Assembly: GCA_027296025.1 (NCBI GenBank)
Contig: JAPUJU010000147.1
Span: 1 to 6,485 of the forward strand
Reading direction: 5' to 3'
DNA from: a bacterium
GTDB taxonomy: Bacteria > Krumholzibacteriota > Krumholzibacteriia > WVZY01
DNA length: 6,485 nt
Shown: piece after piece, positions 1 through 6,458 of the stretch
Layout: each line of letters begins with the position of its first letter
Position numbering within the stretch: the stretch's first letter is position 1
Notes under the pieces: model-generated
The model's input: only the letters and a program-made list of their open reading frames with translations
Database searches by the model: none
Told to the model about the DNA's origin: nothing
Program-made: the position numbers and the translations under genes

Positions 1-1203
1 CGCAGACCGAGGGCCACTAGTGAGGGCGGCGGAGCCGCGACAAGCCACGCCACCGCAAACCCACGCCCTAGGCAGACGGCGTGACGCGGTTGGTGGCGCC
101 GGGCGCCCGGCGCCGCGCAGCAGCTCCATGGTGATCGCCGCGCAGCGTTTGGCCCAACGCTCCTCGGTGAACTGGTGGGCGGTGCGGTGGCCTTCGGCGA
201 TGAGTTTTTTGCGCAGCTCCGGGTTCGCGACGAGCCGTCGAATAGCATCGCGCAGTGCTCCCGCATCTGCGGGCGGCACGACGAGAGCGTTCTCGTCGGC
301 ACAGGCGTACTCCATCGGTCCGCCGCAATTCGTCACCACGACCGCGCTGCCCATGCCCATCGCCTCGAGCGGTGGTATCCCGAAGCCCTCGGAGAGCGAT
401 GGCATTACGAAAATGTCGCAGCCGCGGTAGAATGACACGATGTCCGCGTCGAGCCCGCGTTCTCTCGCGTGCTCGGTAAAGCGCGCGATCCACCCGGGCA
501 CGTAGTCGGTCTCGTAGTCGCCGTCGAAAACGACGAAGTCGGTGGACGCGCCTTCGCGCCTCAGGTCCTCGAACGCCCGCAACGCGAACTCGAAGCCCTT
601 GACCGGGGCACGCGAGGGGAGTATGCCCACCACAAAACGCTCGTTGCGCCAGGTGTCCCTGAGCGGTTGCAGAAACGGCCGCGTGACACCGGGATGCACG
701 ATCTCATGAATGTGGGCGTTCACGCGATCGGCCGTGGCGCGGCTCGGGCTGATTCTGTACGCCGGAATCCGATAACCGATTTCCACGGCGGCGTGCAGCA
801 GGGGTTTGAGCAGTATTGGCTGGCTGCCGTAGCGAATGTGGGCGAGCCGGTCGTCCGCTTGAATGATGTAGAACAGACGGCGCTTCCGCCGCCCCAACAG
901 TCCCGCCGCAGAAATCATGAGCGGGGTTTGGTATTCGCCCGCGATAAAAAGGCCGTCCATCGACGCGAGTTTTTGAACCAGCGCGCGCGCGTAGCGCAAA
1001 CGTCGCAGGCGGCCGCCTCCCGCCCGTAGTACAGACACCCGGATGTTGCGATGCAGATCAACGGGCGACTCGTCGGCGTAGTCCGGCGCGATAATTTCCA
1101 CCGCGATGCCCTCCGACGCGATCTCGTTCAACGCGGCGAGCGCAACGCGCACTCCGCCGGACGGGTTCAGCGTCATGAACGGCATCGTCACGCTTCGAGA
1201 CAT
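1..1203 (-). CDS. Glycosyltransferase family 4 (GT-B fold) protein, 3' end outside window
   Basis: This frame is open for 401 codons from ATG at 1203 to the window edge, with no stop. It is probably a retaining glycosyltransferase moving a nucleotide-activated sugar onto a cell-surface polysaccharide at the cytoplasmic membrane face; donor and acceptor cannot be read. Visible marks are the N-terminal PSGGVRVAL loop (residues 14-22), the R198-x3-K202-G phosphate-binding region, and MPSLSEGFGIPPLE with the family's E-x7-E pair (E272, E280), followed by the usual NCGGP and NPELRKKL segments. The start overlaps the stop of the upstream GT2 gene (TGATG; a second ATG lies at 1206), and AAGGG just precedes it, so translation is likely coupled. 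The GT4 fold appears to end near residue 362. The remaining 40 or so residues are rich in Pro, Arg, Ala and Cys and do not look like the family, so the true end, or a frameshift, is uncertain. Confidence 0.88.
   Translation of the reverse strand, partial: MSRSVTMPFMTLNPSGGVRVALAALNEIASEGIAVEIIAPDYADESPVDLHRNIRVSVLRAGGGRLRRLRYARALVQKLASMDGLFIAGEYQTPLMISAAGLLGRRKRRLFYIIQADDRLAHIRYGSQPILLKPLLHAAVEIGYRIPAYRISPSRATADRVNAHIHEIVHPGVTRPFLQPLRDTWRNERFVVGILPSRAPVKGFEFALRAFEDLRREGASTDFVVFDGDYETDYVPGWIARFTEHARERGLDADIVSFYRGCDIFVMPSLSEGFGIPPLEAMGMGSAVVVTNCGGPMEYACADENALVVPPADAGALRDAIRRLVANPELRKKLIAEGHRTAHQFTEERWAKRCAAITMELLRGAGRPAPPTASRRLPRAWVCGGVACRGSAALTSGPRSA
95..114. repeat. Perfect 20-bp GC-only palindrome
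   Basis: The sequence from 95 to 114 equals its own reverse complement over all 20 bases and contains only G and C (GGCGCCGGGC as each half on its strand). It sits where the GT4 protein stops looking like its family. It could be a remnant of a small palindromic repeat, part of a strong RNA hairpin, or a chance product of GC-rich sequence. There is no T-run beside it, so it is not an ordinary intrinsic terminator. Confidence 0.6.
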
Positions 1204-2108
1204 CATCCCTTGATCCGTCGGAAAAGTGGATACGTCCGGGTCGCAGCCAGCACGATCAAGACGGGGGCCTTCAGGTTGCCCGGATAAACCCTCCACGCCC
1301 GGCCGGCATATCCAATGGATCGTTTGATCTGGCCCGCTTCTGCGAGGTGCTTACCCGCACGGAAGAGCCAGTGTGACTTTCCTCGCCGATCGCTCTCGAA
1401 AACCTCGGCGTGCTTGTCGAATACAATCTCCAGCGCCCGCACGAAACGATCGGCATCGGCCGATACCGAGTCGCTCATGAATATGGCGTCTAGCAGCACG
1501 TCGGGCACAAAGACAAAATTCCAATCCATCGCCAGACGTAGCGTGAGCTCGTAGTCCTGGAGGCGTGGCAGCGCCGTGTCGAATGTGCCGGAGCGCTCGA
1601 GTGCCTCGTGCTTGACGAGTAGTCCAACAGTCGGATAGCCGGCGCCGTTTACGATGCGGTGCAGTACCTCGGCCGATTCGACCTCGCCCTCGCCGTGCAG
1701 CACGCGGTGCGACTTGCCGAAAACCAGCTGCCGGAGCGAGCACACACACACGCCCGCCTTGGGTGAGGCGCCCTCGAGGGCCTGCACCTGCTTAGCGAGT
1801 TTCTCAACATACCAGATATCATCACTGTCCTGAAACGCGAACCACTCGCCGCGGCCGAGCTCAATGCCGACGTTGCGGGCGGCAGGAGCACCGCCGGGTT
1901 CATCCAGACGAATGGTGCGAATTCGCGGATCGTCGATCGAATCGATCACGCGCGGGGTCGCATCGGTCGACGCATCGTCGACAACGATCAGCTCGAAATT
2001 GCGGTACGTCTGGGCGAGCACGCTTTCGATCGCGCGCTGGAGCGTCGCCTCGCGGTTGCGCACAGGCAGCACGATTGTGATGAATGGGTTGCCGTTTTGT
2101 GCCGACAT
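1203..2108 (-). CDS. Glycosyltransferase family 2 (GT-A fold) protein
   Basis: Predicted 301-residue inverting glycosyltransferase that would use a nucleotide sugar to extend a surface glycan in the cytoplasm or at the inner membrane face. The N-terminus ITIVLPVRNRE (10-20) and ELIVVDDASTD (39-49) form the nucleotide-binding part with D44/D45. DSDD at 94-97 is the metal-binding DxD motif, and LQDYELTLRLA (183-193) carries the likely catalytic acidic residue D185. The C-terminal 70 residues look helical and are not diagnostic. The frame runs upstream to 2390, but that part crosses a tRNA gene and a terminator. I therefore take ATG at 2108, just before the conserved domain. No Shine-Dalgarno sequence is visible before it. 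Its stop overlaps the start of the GT4 gene, so the two are co-translated partners. The sugar specificity is unknown. Confidence 0.9.
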   Translation of the reverse strand: MSAQNGNPFITIVLPVRNREATLQRAIESVLAQTYRNFELIVVDDASTDATPRVIDSIDDPRIRTIRLDEPGGAPAARNVGIELGRGEWFAFQDSDDIWYVEKLAKQVQALEGASPKAGVCVCSLRQLVFGKSHRVLHGEGEVESAEVLHRIVNGAGYPTVGLLVKHEALERSGTFDTALPRLQDYELTLRLAMDWNFVFVPDVLLDAIFMSDSVSADADRFVRALEIVFDKHAEVFESDRRGKSHWLFRAGKHLAEAGQIKRSIGYAGRAWRVYPGNLKAPVLIVLAATRTYPLFRRIKG

Positions 2109-2130
2109 CAGAATCGGTCGCGGAGGCCAA

Positions 2131-2172
2131 GAAAAAGGAAACCCTCCGGTAGCTGACCAATCCACCGAAGGG
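2131..2172 (-). terminator. Rho-independent terminator after tRNA-Leu
   Basis: On the minus strand CCCTTCGGTGG (2172-2162) pairs with CTACCGGAGGG (2152-2142): 11 base pairs including two G-U wobbles, with a 9-nt loop. It is followed directly by TTTCCTTTTTC. This is a good intrinsic terminator for the tRNA transcript, 24 nt after its CCA end. The GT2 start codon is only 22 nt further on, so transcription of that gene must either read through here or start within a very short space. Confidence 0.75.
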
Positions 2173-2195
2173 CCACCCTTACCTGTTTCACAATC

Positions 2196-2282
2196 TGGTG
2201 CCGAAGGGGGGATTCGAACCCCCACGAGGTTACCCTCACTGCGCCCTGAACGCAGCGCGTCTACCAGTTCCACCACTTCGGC
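2196..2282 (-). tRNA. tRNA-Leu, anticodon CAG
   Basis: An 87-nt tRNA with encoded CCA (2198-2196). The acceptor stem GCCGAAG (2282-2276) pairs with CTTCGGC (2206-2200). The D-arm contains GGAACTGGTAGAC. The anticodon stem CTGCG/CGCAG encloses loop TTCAGGG with anticodon CAG at 2248-2246, reading CUG codons. A long variable arm (GAGG-GTAA-CCTC) marks it as class II, as expected for leucine. The T-arm is GGGGG-TTCGAAT-CCCCC. All stems close perfectly. It is followed by its own terminator and then by the glycosyltransferase genes on the same strand. Confidence 0.97.
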
Positions 2283-2326
2283 CAAGAGGATCGAGAGTTG
2301 AAAAACCTCGCCACAATAGCCCTTTG

Positions 2327-2358
2327 TTTCGCAGACACAGATTGTGTTTGTTGCGAAA
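2327..2358. repeat. Imperfect inverted repeat in the tRNA-Leu leader
   Basis: TTTCGCA (2327-2333) is repeated inverted as TGCGAAA (2352-2358). Inside it ACACA (2335-2339) pairs with TGTGT (2343-2347), leaving a three-base loop and an asymmetric internal bulge. It lies between the candidate promoter and the tRNA 5' end, so it would form a hairpin in the precursor leader. No T-run follows on either strand, so it is not a terminator. A role as an RNA-processing or regulator-binding site is only a guess. Confidence 0.35.
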
Positions 2359-2361
2359 GTG

Positions 2362-2390
2362 AGAGTAAGCGATCGGACACCGATCGTCAA
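2362..2390 (-). promoter_or_regulatory. Candidate sigma-70 promoter for tRNA-Leu with palindromic spacer
   Basis: Minus-strand TTGACG (2390-2385, five of six matches to the -35 consensus) is followed after exactly 17 bases by TACTCT (2367-2362, a weak -10 with three matches). Transcription would start near 2355, about 70 nt before the tRNA. The spacer carries a perfect inverted repeat, CGATCGG-ACA-CCGATCG (2370-2386), which also covers the last two bases of the -35 box, a place where a bound repressor would block polymerase. The promoter call rests on consensus matching only. Confidence 0.35.
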
Positions 2391-2965
2391 CGGAATTCAG
2401 TCGCCGCCAGAGATTCTCTCGTTTTGGGCTTTCGTGTTATTTGATAATGAGTTACGCGCGTATCTCGGTCCGATTTCCCCGGGCGGACTGAGGTGGCCGA
2501 TTCCGTCCCAAACCGAACGCCATATCGTAACACGTTGACGGGTAATAAGTTAAGTGGAACGTTCCCTGGCCGCACAGCCAGTTGACTCGATTCCGACTTA
2601 ACACGCTGTCATTAAAATGGTTATGGACGGTGTGGTGCGGGCTACGATCCGACTCAGTTCCGGGTAGACGACGCGATTCTGAGTGTCTGCCGCTTCATGC
2701 CGAGCCTCGTCCGGATCGCGGGCCGGAAAACACGGGATCGCCGATTCCTGCTGTATTTGGTGCCAAGCTTGCTTGAATCGCGGCGTAAGGCCGATCGAGC
2801 ACAGGCGGTGTCAGATTTCTGCCACGTCCCGTAAGGCGAACGGCGTATCTCCTGAACGACCGAAATTAGAGGCGATTCTCTCTCCCGCCGCCGTCTGCTC
2901 CGGCGGTGGAACGACGCCAAAATGGCCCTTGCGGCACCCCGGAGCGAGCCGGATAATGGAGGGTC
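2391..2965. other. Intergenic region without a convincing gene
   Basis: This 575-base stretch separates the leftward tRNA/glycosyltransferase unit from the rightward smpB unit. Open frames here are short, lack ribosome-binding sites and show no family resemblance. I looked for the tmRNA ends (ssrA often lies beside smpB), the SRP RNA and RNase P cores, and common riboswitch signatures, and saw none. Small structures are present: GGAACGTTCC (2556-2565), hairpin CTGGC/GCCAG (2566-2581), CGCGATTC (2672-2679) with its inverse at 2775-2782, and hairpin CCGCCG/CGGCGG (2888-2906). A weak promoter-like pair, TTGCGG (2929-2934) and GATAAT (2952-2957) at 17-base spacing, abuts smpB, but it would leave almost no leader and is probably chance. 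The true smpB promoter is presumably in this region. Confidence 0.6.
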
Positions 2966-3415
2966 ATGAAACGCATTGCTACCAATAAGAAAGCCCGCTA
3001 CGAGTATGCCGTTGTAGAGAAAATCGAGGCGGGAATTGCGCTTATGGGAACGGAAGTCAAATCGCTCCGCGAAGGCAAGGTGACGATCACGGACACGTAC
3101 GCTCTGGTGGAAGGCGACCAGTTGATCCTGCGCGGGCTCCACATCAGTCCGTACTCGCACACGTCCCAGCAGGATATCGAACCGAGGCGTGACCGCAAGC
3201 TTCTGCTTCACAAGAAGGAAATCCGCCGGATGATCGGGAAAATCCGGGAGAAAGGACTCACCCTCGTACCGCTGTGCCTCTACTTCAACGAACGGGGTCT
3301 CGTGAAGGTCGAGTTGGCGCTCGCCAGGGGAAAGAAAACGTACGACAAACGACGCGCGATCAAGGATCGCGATATGGCGCGCGACCTGGGGCGGGAACTC
3401 AAGGACAAGAGGTAG
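2966..3415 (+). CDS. smpB: SsrA-binding protein SmpB
   Basis: SmpB binds tmRNA (SsrA) and delivers it with alanine and EF-Tu to stalled ribosomes. Its C-terminal tail occupies the empty mRNA channel, so the nascent protein is tagged for degradation. The 149 residues are of normal length and carry the family marks: NKKARYEY near the start (7-14), GTEVKSLREGK (28-38) in the OB-type beta barrel, LHISPYSH (58-65), LVPLCLYFNERGLVKVELALARGKK (100-124), and a basic C-terminal tail with YDKR (126-129) and KDRD (133-136). ATG at 2966 is preceded by GGAGGG (2958-2963), slightly close but good, and gives the standard N-terminus. No ssrA gene is visible in this window. The amidase gene follows after 56 nt, so co-transcription is possible. 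Confidence 0.97.
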   Translation: MKRIATNKKARYEYAVVEKIEAGIALMGTEVKSLREGKVTITDTYALVEGDQLILRGLHISPYSHTSQQDIEPRRDRKLLLHKKEIRRMIGKIREKGLTLVPLCLYFNERGLVKVELALARGKKTYDKRRAIKDRDMARDLGRELKDKR

Positions 3416-3439
3416 GGCGAGGGGAAATTTTCATCGCCC
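3415..3439 (+). other. Hairpin in the smpB-amidase gap
   Basis: GGGCGA (3415-3420) pairs with TCGCCC (3434-3439), and the interior (GGGGAAATTTTC) can extend the stem after one mismatch. It begins at the last base of the smpB stop codon. The following bases are not T-rich, so it may be a weak terminator, an mRNA-stability element or nothing. A TATAGT box (-10-like, 3457-3462) lies just downstream without a recognisable -35 box. Confidence 0.3.
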
Positions 3440-3471
3440 GCATGTGTATCATTCATTATAGTACCGTGAAA

Positions 3472-5001
3472 ATGAGACACCCCGTTATCCTCATACTCGT
3501 AGTGCTGGCGGCGTTTACCGTGTTTACCTCACGGGCCCGCGCCGAGGGCACCATCACCGTGGTCTACGACGACGGTCGCGCCGGTCAGGGATTCTCCTCG
3601 TGGAGGCTGGATCCGGAGAGCGAAGCGCTGTACCTGCGTGCAAACGACGTCGCGCTGATTTTCAAGGCCACACAATTCTGGAACGCATCCAGCCGCAAAG
3701 TCATTCTGGGAATCGGGCGCACCCGCTTTACACTGACGGTTGACACGCGTGTCGTCGTTGTCGACAGCGAGCCGATCCTGCTGCGAAATCCCATTCGCTA
3801 CGACGCGGGGTTTGTCATGATCCCGATGGAGTTTGTGCTCGAGGTTGCACCGCCCTTCACGCCGAGTGTCCTCGACTGGAACCCCGCATCGCAGACCCTT
3901 TACGTGGAAAAGGTCGGATACAATGTCGAGAGCATCGTGTTTTCGTCCACGGCAAACCGGGCGACGGCGACGATTACGCTGACCGAGCCGCTTGTTCATC
4001 ACGTCGACTCCAGCACACCCGGACTCATCCGATTGAAAATCTACGGGGGACGTGTCGATCCGGCGAAGTTCGAGTCGCGCGAGGGCCGCGGGCTCTTCAA
4101 TGGGGTGCGTGCCGAACAAACGGAACGTGACGCCTACGTCTACTTTGATATTAAACGCGAGACCGCGCGCATTCTTGTCGAGCGCGAACAGGATCCGCCG
4201 CGTGTCGTCGTCGTCCTGGAAAAAGGAGAGCTGCCCGAGATTCCCGATCCCGAATTCGCCGACCGGCGGCAGATTCAGATTATCGATCGGCGCGCACAGG
4301 AACGTCGAGACATTCGCATCGAGACGGTTGTGCTCGACCCCGGCCACGGCGGGAAGGACGACGGAAAGCGCGGATCGAGCGGCCTGCTGGAGAAGAACGT
4401 GAATCTTGCTGTTGCCCTTCGTACGCGGGACATTCTCGAGCGTGAGCTCGGTGTCAGGGTGGTTCTCACGCGTGAAGACGACCGGCTGCTCGCACTGACG
4501 CGGCGGACGGAAATCGCCAACGAGACGGGTGGCGACATCTTCGTAAGTATCCACTGCAACAGCTGGTTCAGCCGGGGGGCTGGCGGTTTTGAAGCGTACT
4601 TCCTCTCTCCTGCGAGGACGGAACGGGACAGGGAAGTGGCGCGGGCGGAAAACGCGGCCGACCGGTTCGCGACGCCGAGGAACCCGGGCGCCGAAGTCTC
4701 CAGCGATATTGATTTTATTCTGTGGGACATGGTTCAGAACGAGTACATCAACGAAAGCAGCCATCTTGCAGAACTGATTCAGAAAGCGATGAACGACCGT
4801 CTCGAGATTCGCAACCGTGGAGTGAAGCAGGCCAACTTTTCGGTTCTCCAGGGAGCGCAGATGCCTGCGATTCTGATCGAGGTGGCGTTTCTTTCGAATG
4901 CAACCGAGGAATCCCTGTTGACCAGCGATGACTTTCACCGGCGCGTGGCCAACGGGATCGTCGATGCAGTCCGGCAGTTCAAAGAGCGCTACGAGAAGTA
5001 G
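3472..5001 (+). CDS. Exported N-acetylmuramoyl-L-alanine amidase (AMIN + Amidase_3, AmiC-like)
   Basis: A zinc enzyme that cuts the amide bond between N-acetylmuramic acid and the stem peptide, typically to separate daughter-cell walls. The 509-residue protein has a signal peptide (hydrophobic 4-18, cleavage after ARA24). Next come a copper-amine-oxidase-N-like beta domain (about 53-146), an AMIN domain that should bind wall or septum (about 152-250), a charged linker, and the Amidase_3 domain (283-503). Zinc ligands are H292 (DPGHGG), E307 (LLEKN) and H361 (VSIHCN). The catalytic glutamate is E470 (LIEVAFLSN). Residues 379-430 (with ARAENAAD and WDMVQNEYINESSHLAE) match the AmiB/AmiC insertion whose helix blocks the active site; E393 would be the blocking glutamate. 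I chose ATG 3472 for the signal peptide. GTG 3466 and ATG 3442 are in-frame alternatives, and none has a clear ribosome-binding site. The GerMN gene follows after 19 nt. Confidence 0.93.
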   Translation: MRHPVILILVVLAAFTVFTSRARAEGTITVVYDDGRAGQGFSSWRLDPESEALYLRANDVALIFKATQFWNASSRKVILGIGRTRFTLTVDTRVVVVDSEPILLRNPIRYDAGFVMIPMEFVLEVAPPFTPSVLDWNPASQTLYVEKVGYNVESIVFSSTANRATATITLTEPLVHHVDSSTPGLIRLKIYGGRVDPAKFESREGRGLFNGVRAEQTERDAYVYFDIKRETARILVEREQDPPRVVVVLEKGELPEIPDPEFADRRQIQIIDRRAQERRDIRIETVVLDPGHGGKDDGKRGSSGLLEKNVNLAVALRTRDILERELGVRVVLTREDDRLLALTRRTEIANETGGDIFVSIHCNSWFSRGAGGFEAYFLSPARTERDREVARAENAADRFATPRNPGAEVSSDIDFILWDMVQNEYINESSHLAELIQKAMNDRLEIRNRGVKQANFSVLQGAQMPAILIEVAFLSNATEESLLTSDDFHRRVANGIVDAVRQFKERYEK

Positions 5002-5020
5002 TTCGAGGTGATGCGTCGAG

Positions 5021-5626
5021 ATGGACAGGCCACAGATTCCCGATGATCAGAACGTAACCTCGAGCGGTACGCTCAAACTGTATCATTTCGTCATTATTGC
5101 CGTCGTCGCCACCGGTGTGGTTGCCCTCCTCTTCTGGTACTCTCGCCGCGAGGCGGGCCACGGTGAAGCACCCGTTTCCCGTGACGGCGTGTCGGTCGTA
5201 TCGGAAGGCACGCGGGCTGTTTCACTTTTTTTCGCCGATGAGGAAAACCAGTCGCTGCTCATCGAGACGAAGATGGTCGCAATGGGCAAAGGGTTCGGCG
5301 ACCAGGTTCGCCAAGTGATGCGTGCGTTGCTCGAGGGTTCCGACGGTGGCGGGATCAGTACGATTGCGGAAGGCACGCGCCTGCTCGGTGTTTTCTACGA
5401 TTCCGAGGCGGCGACGCTCTACATCGATTTCAGTAGTGAGCTGATCGCCGGTCATCCGGGCGGCAGTTCGGCGGAATATTTTACGATCTCCGCGATCATG
5501 CGGACGATCTCGCAGAATTTTCCTGAAGTCCAGGCGGTGCAGTTCCTTGTCGAAGGATTGCAGGTGGGTACGATCGCCGGCCACATCGAAGCCTACCGGC
5601 CGTTCGCCGTCAGCGACTGGCGGTAA
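5021..5626 (+). CDS. Membrane-anchored GerMN domain protein
   Basis: A 201-residue protein with a short cytoplasmic N-terminus, one membrane segment (about 22-40, followed by SRR) and an extracytoplasmic GerMN domain (about 64-195). Typical features are VSLFFADEENQSLLIETKMV, the central LLEG and ISTIAEGTRLLGVFYDSEAATLYIDFSSEL, and the late VQFLVEG. GerMN domains occur in Bacillus GerM, where they support wall-remodelling machinery during sporulation, and in actinobacterial LpqB. The biochemical role is not settled; no catalytic residues are expected. Its place between an amidase and a glutamate racemase suggests a scaffold or regulator of wall enzymes, which is inference. ATG 5021 is preceded by GAGGTG (5005-5010), at a slightly long distance. 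An ATG at 5011 opens only an 11-codon frame. murI starts 9 nt after its stop. Confidence 0.88.
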   Translation: MDRPQIPDDQNVTSSGTLKLYHFVIIAVVATGVVALLFWYSRREAGHGEAPVSRDGVSVVSEGTRAVSLFFADEENQSLLIETKMVAMGKGFGDQVRQVMRALLEGSDGGGISTIAEGTRLLGVFYDSEAATLYIDFSSELIAGHPGGSSAEYFTISAIMRTISQNFPEVQAVQFLVEGLQVGTIAGHIEAYRPFAVSDWR

Positions 5627-5630
5627 GGAG
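5626..5630 (+). promoter_or_regulatory. Ribosome-binding site of murI
   Basis: AGGAG begins on the last base of the upstream stop codon (TAAGGAG) and sits 5 nt before ATG 5636. This fixes the murI start and implies that ribosomes finishing the GerMN gene can pass directly to murI. Confidence 0.8.
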
Positions 5631-5635
5631 CAACG

Positions 5636-6433
5636 ATGACAATCGAAGGAGCCATAGGCGTTTTTGATTCCGGAATCGGCGGCCTCACCGTGCTCAGAAC
5701 CTTGAGGAAGTCGCTGCCGGAGGAATCGTTTGTTTACCTCGGTGATACGGCACGCGTTCCCTACGGTAACAAGAGTCCGGAGACGGTGCTGCGTTTCTCA
5801 CGCGAGAACGTCGCGTTTCTGATGCAACAGGGCGTGAAGTTCGTCGTCGTCGCGTGTAACACCGCTTCTGCCGAAGCCGTGCCGGTCCTGCAGGAGGAGT
5901 TTCCAGTCCCCATCGTCGGTGTACTCGAGCCGGGTGTTCGCGCGGCTCTGAAGGCTACTGAGAATAACCGTATCGGTGTGATCGGCACCGCGGGGACGAT
6001 TCGCTCCGACGCCTACCAGAAGCGTATCCGCGAGTTGAACCCGAAGGTCAAAGTGACCGCGCGGGCGTGTCCGCTGTTCGTTCCGCTTGTCGAAGAGGGT
6101 TGGACGGACTCGGACGTCACCCGCATGGTGGCAACGACGTATCTCGATGACCTCCGCGACGAGGGAATCGACGCGCTGGTCCTTGGCTGCACACATTACC
6201 CACTGCTCCGCGATGTGATCGGACGCGTCATGGGCGATTCCGTTACACTCGTCGATTCGGCCGTGGAAACGGCTCGGGAAGTTCGCCGAGCCCTCGAAGC
6301 GGATGCCATGCTGCGCAGCGGCGGAACCCCTGATCTTTCCATCTACCTGACGGACGTAACTCCCAACTTCACCGAAGTGGGCGAGCGAATTCTTGGAGAT
6401 AAGATTCGCGATGTCCGGCTTTTAGCGGTATGA
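5636..6433 (+). CDS. murI: Glutamate racemase MurI
   Basis: Cofactor-independent racemase converting L-glutamate to the D-glutamate needed by MurD for peptidoglycan precursors in the cytoplasm. The 265-residue length is typical. Family marks are GVFDSGIGGLTVLR (8-21, with D11 and S12), YLGDTARVPYG (34-44), VVACNTAS (71-78) with catalytic C74, and LVLGCTHYPLL (181-191) with the second catalytic cysteine C185 and adjacent T186/H187. Both cysteines of the two-base mechanism are present, so the enzyme should be active. The N-terminus lacks the regulatory extension seen in the E. coli enzyme. It is flanked by the GerMN gene 9 nt upstream and rph 25 nt downstream. Proximity of a racemase gene to gerM and rph is also known in Bacillus subtilis (racE-ysmB-gerM-rph). 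Confidence 0.97.
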   Translation: MTIEGAIGVFDSGIGGLTVLRTLRKSLPEESFVYLGDTARVPYGNKSPETVLRFSRENVAFLMQQGVKFVVVACNTASAEAVPVLQEEFPVPIVGVLEPGVRAALKATENNRIGVIGTAGTIRSDAYQKRIRELNPKVKVTARACPLFVPLVEEGWTDSDVTRMVATTYLDDLRDEGIDALVLGCTHYPLLRDVIGRVMGDSVTLVDSAVETAREVRRALEADAMLRSGGTPDLSIYLTDVTPNFTEVGERILGDKIRDVRLLAV

Positions 6434-6444
6434 TGGTGAGGATC

Positions 6445-6452
6445 AGGAAGGA
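6445..6452 (+). promoter_or_regulatory. Ribosome-binding site of rph
   Basis: AGGAAGGA lies 6 nt before ATG 6459, a strong Shine-Dalgarno at good spacing. It supports that start, although only nine codons of the gene are in the window. Confidence 0.8.
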
Positions 6453-6458
6453 TCGAGC

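Noticed and set aside
469..1029. A 186-codon plus-strand frame
   Set aside because: It lies opposite the GT4 gene, in the codon-aligned antisense frame, and has no family resemblance; the minus strand carries the conserved motifs.
2109..2390. N-terminal extension of the GT2 frame by 94 codons
   Set aside because: It translates through a complete tRNA-Leu and its terminator; the GT2 domain begins only after ATG 2108.
2888..2906. Hairpin CCGCCG/CGGCGG as a terminator
   Set aside because: No T-run follows on either strand and no gene ends just upstream of it.
2952..2957. GATAAT with TTGCGG 17 bases upstream as the smpB promoter
   Set aside because: The start site would fall at about the ATG, which conflicts with the good ribosome-binding site GGAGGG lying between; probably chance.
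2391..2965. tmRNA gene beside smpB
   Set aside because: Neither strand shows the tRNA-like ends, the conserved GATTCGAC-type start or the T-arm and CCA-type end expected of tmRNA.
2654..3211. A 185-codon minus-strand frame covering the start of smpB
   Set aside because: It overlaps a certain smpB in antisense, has no recognisable domain, and its upstream part lies inside the smpB coding sequence.
3529..4938. A 469-codon open frame antisense to the amidase gene
   Set aside because: The plus-strand frame has clear catalytic motifs and domains. The antisense product shows no recognisable family and is the usual mirror of a GC-rich coding sequence.
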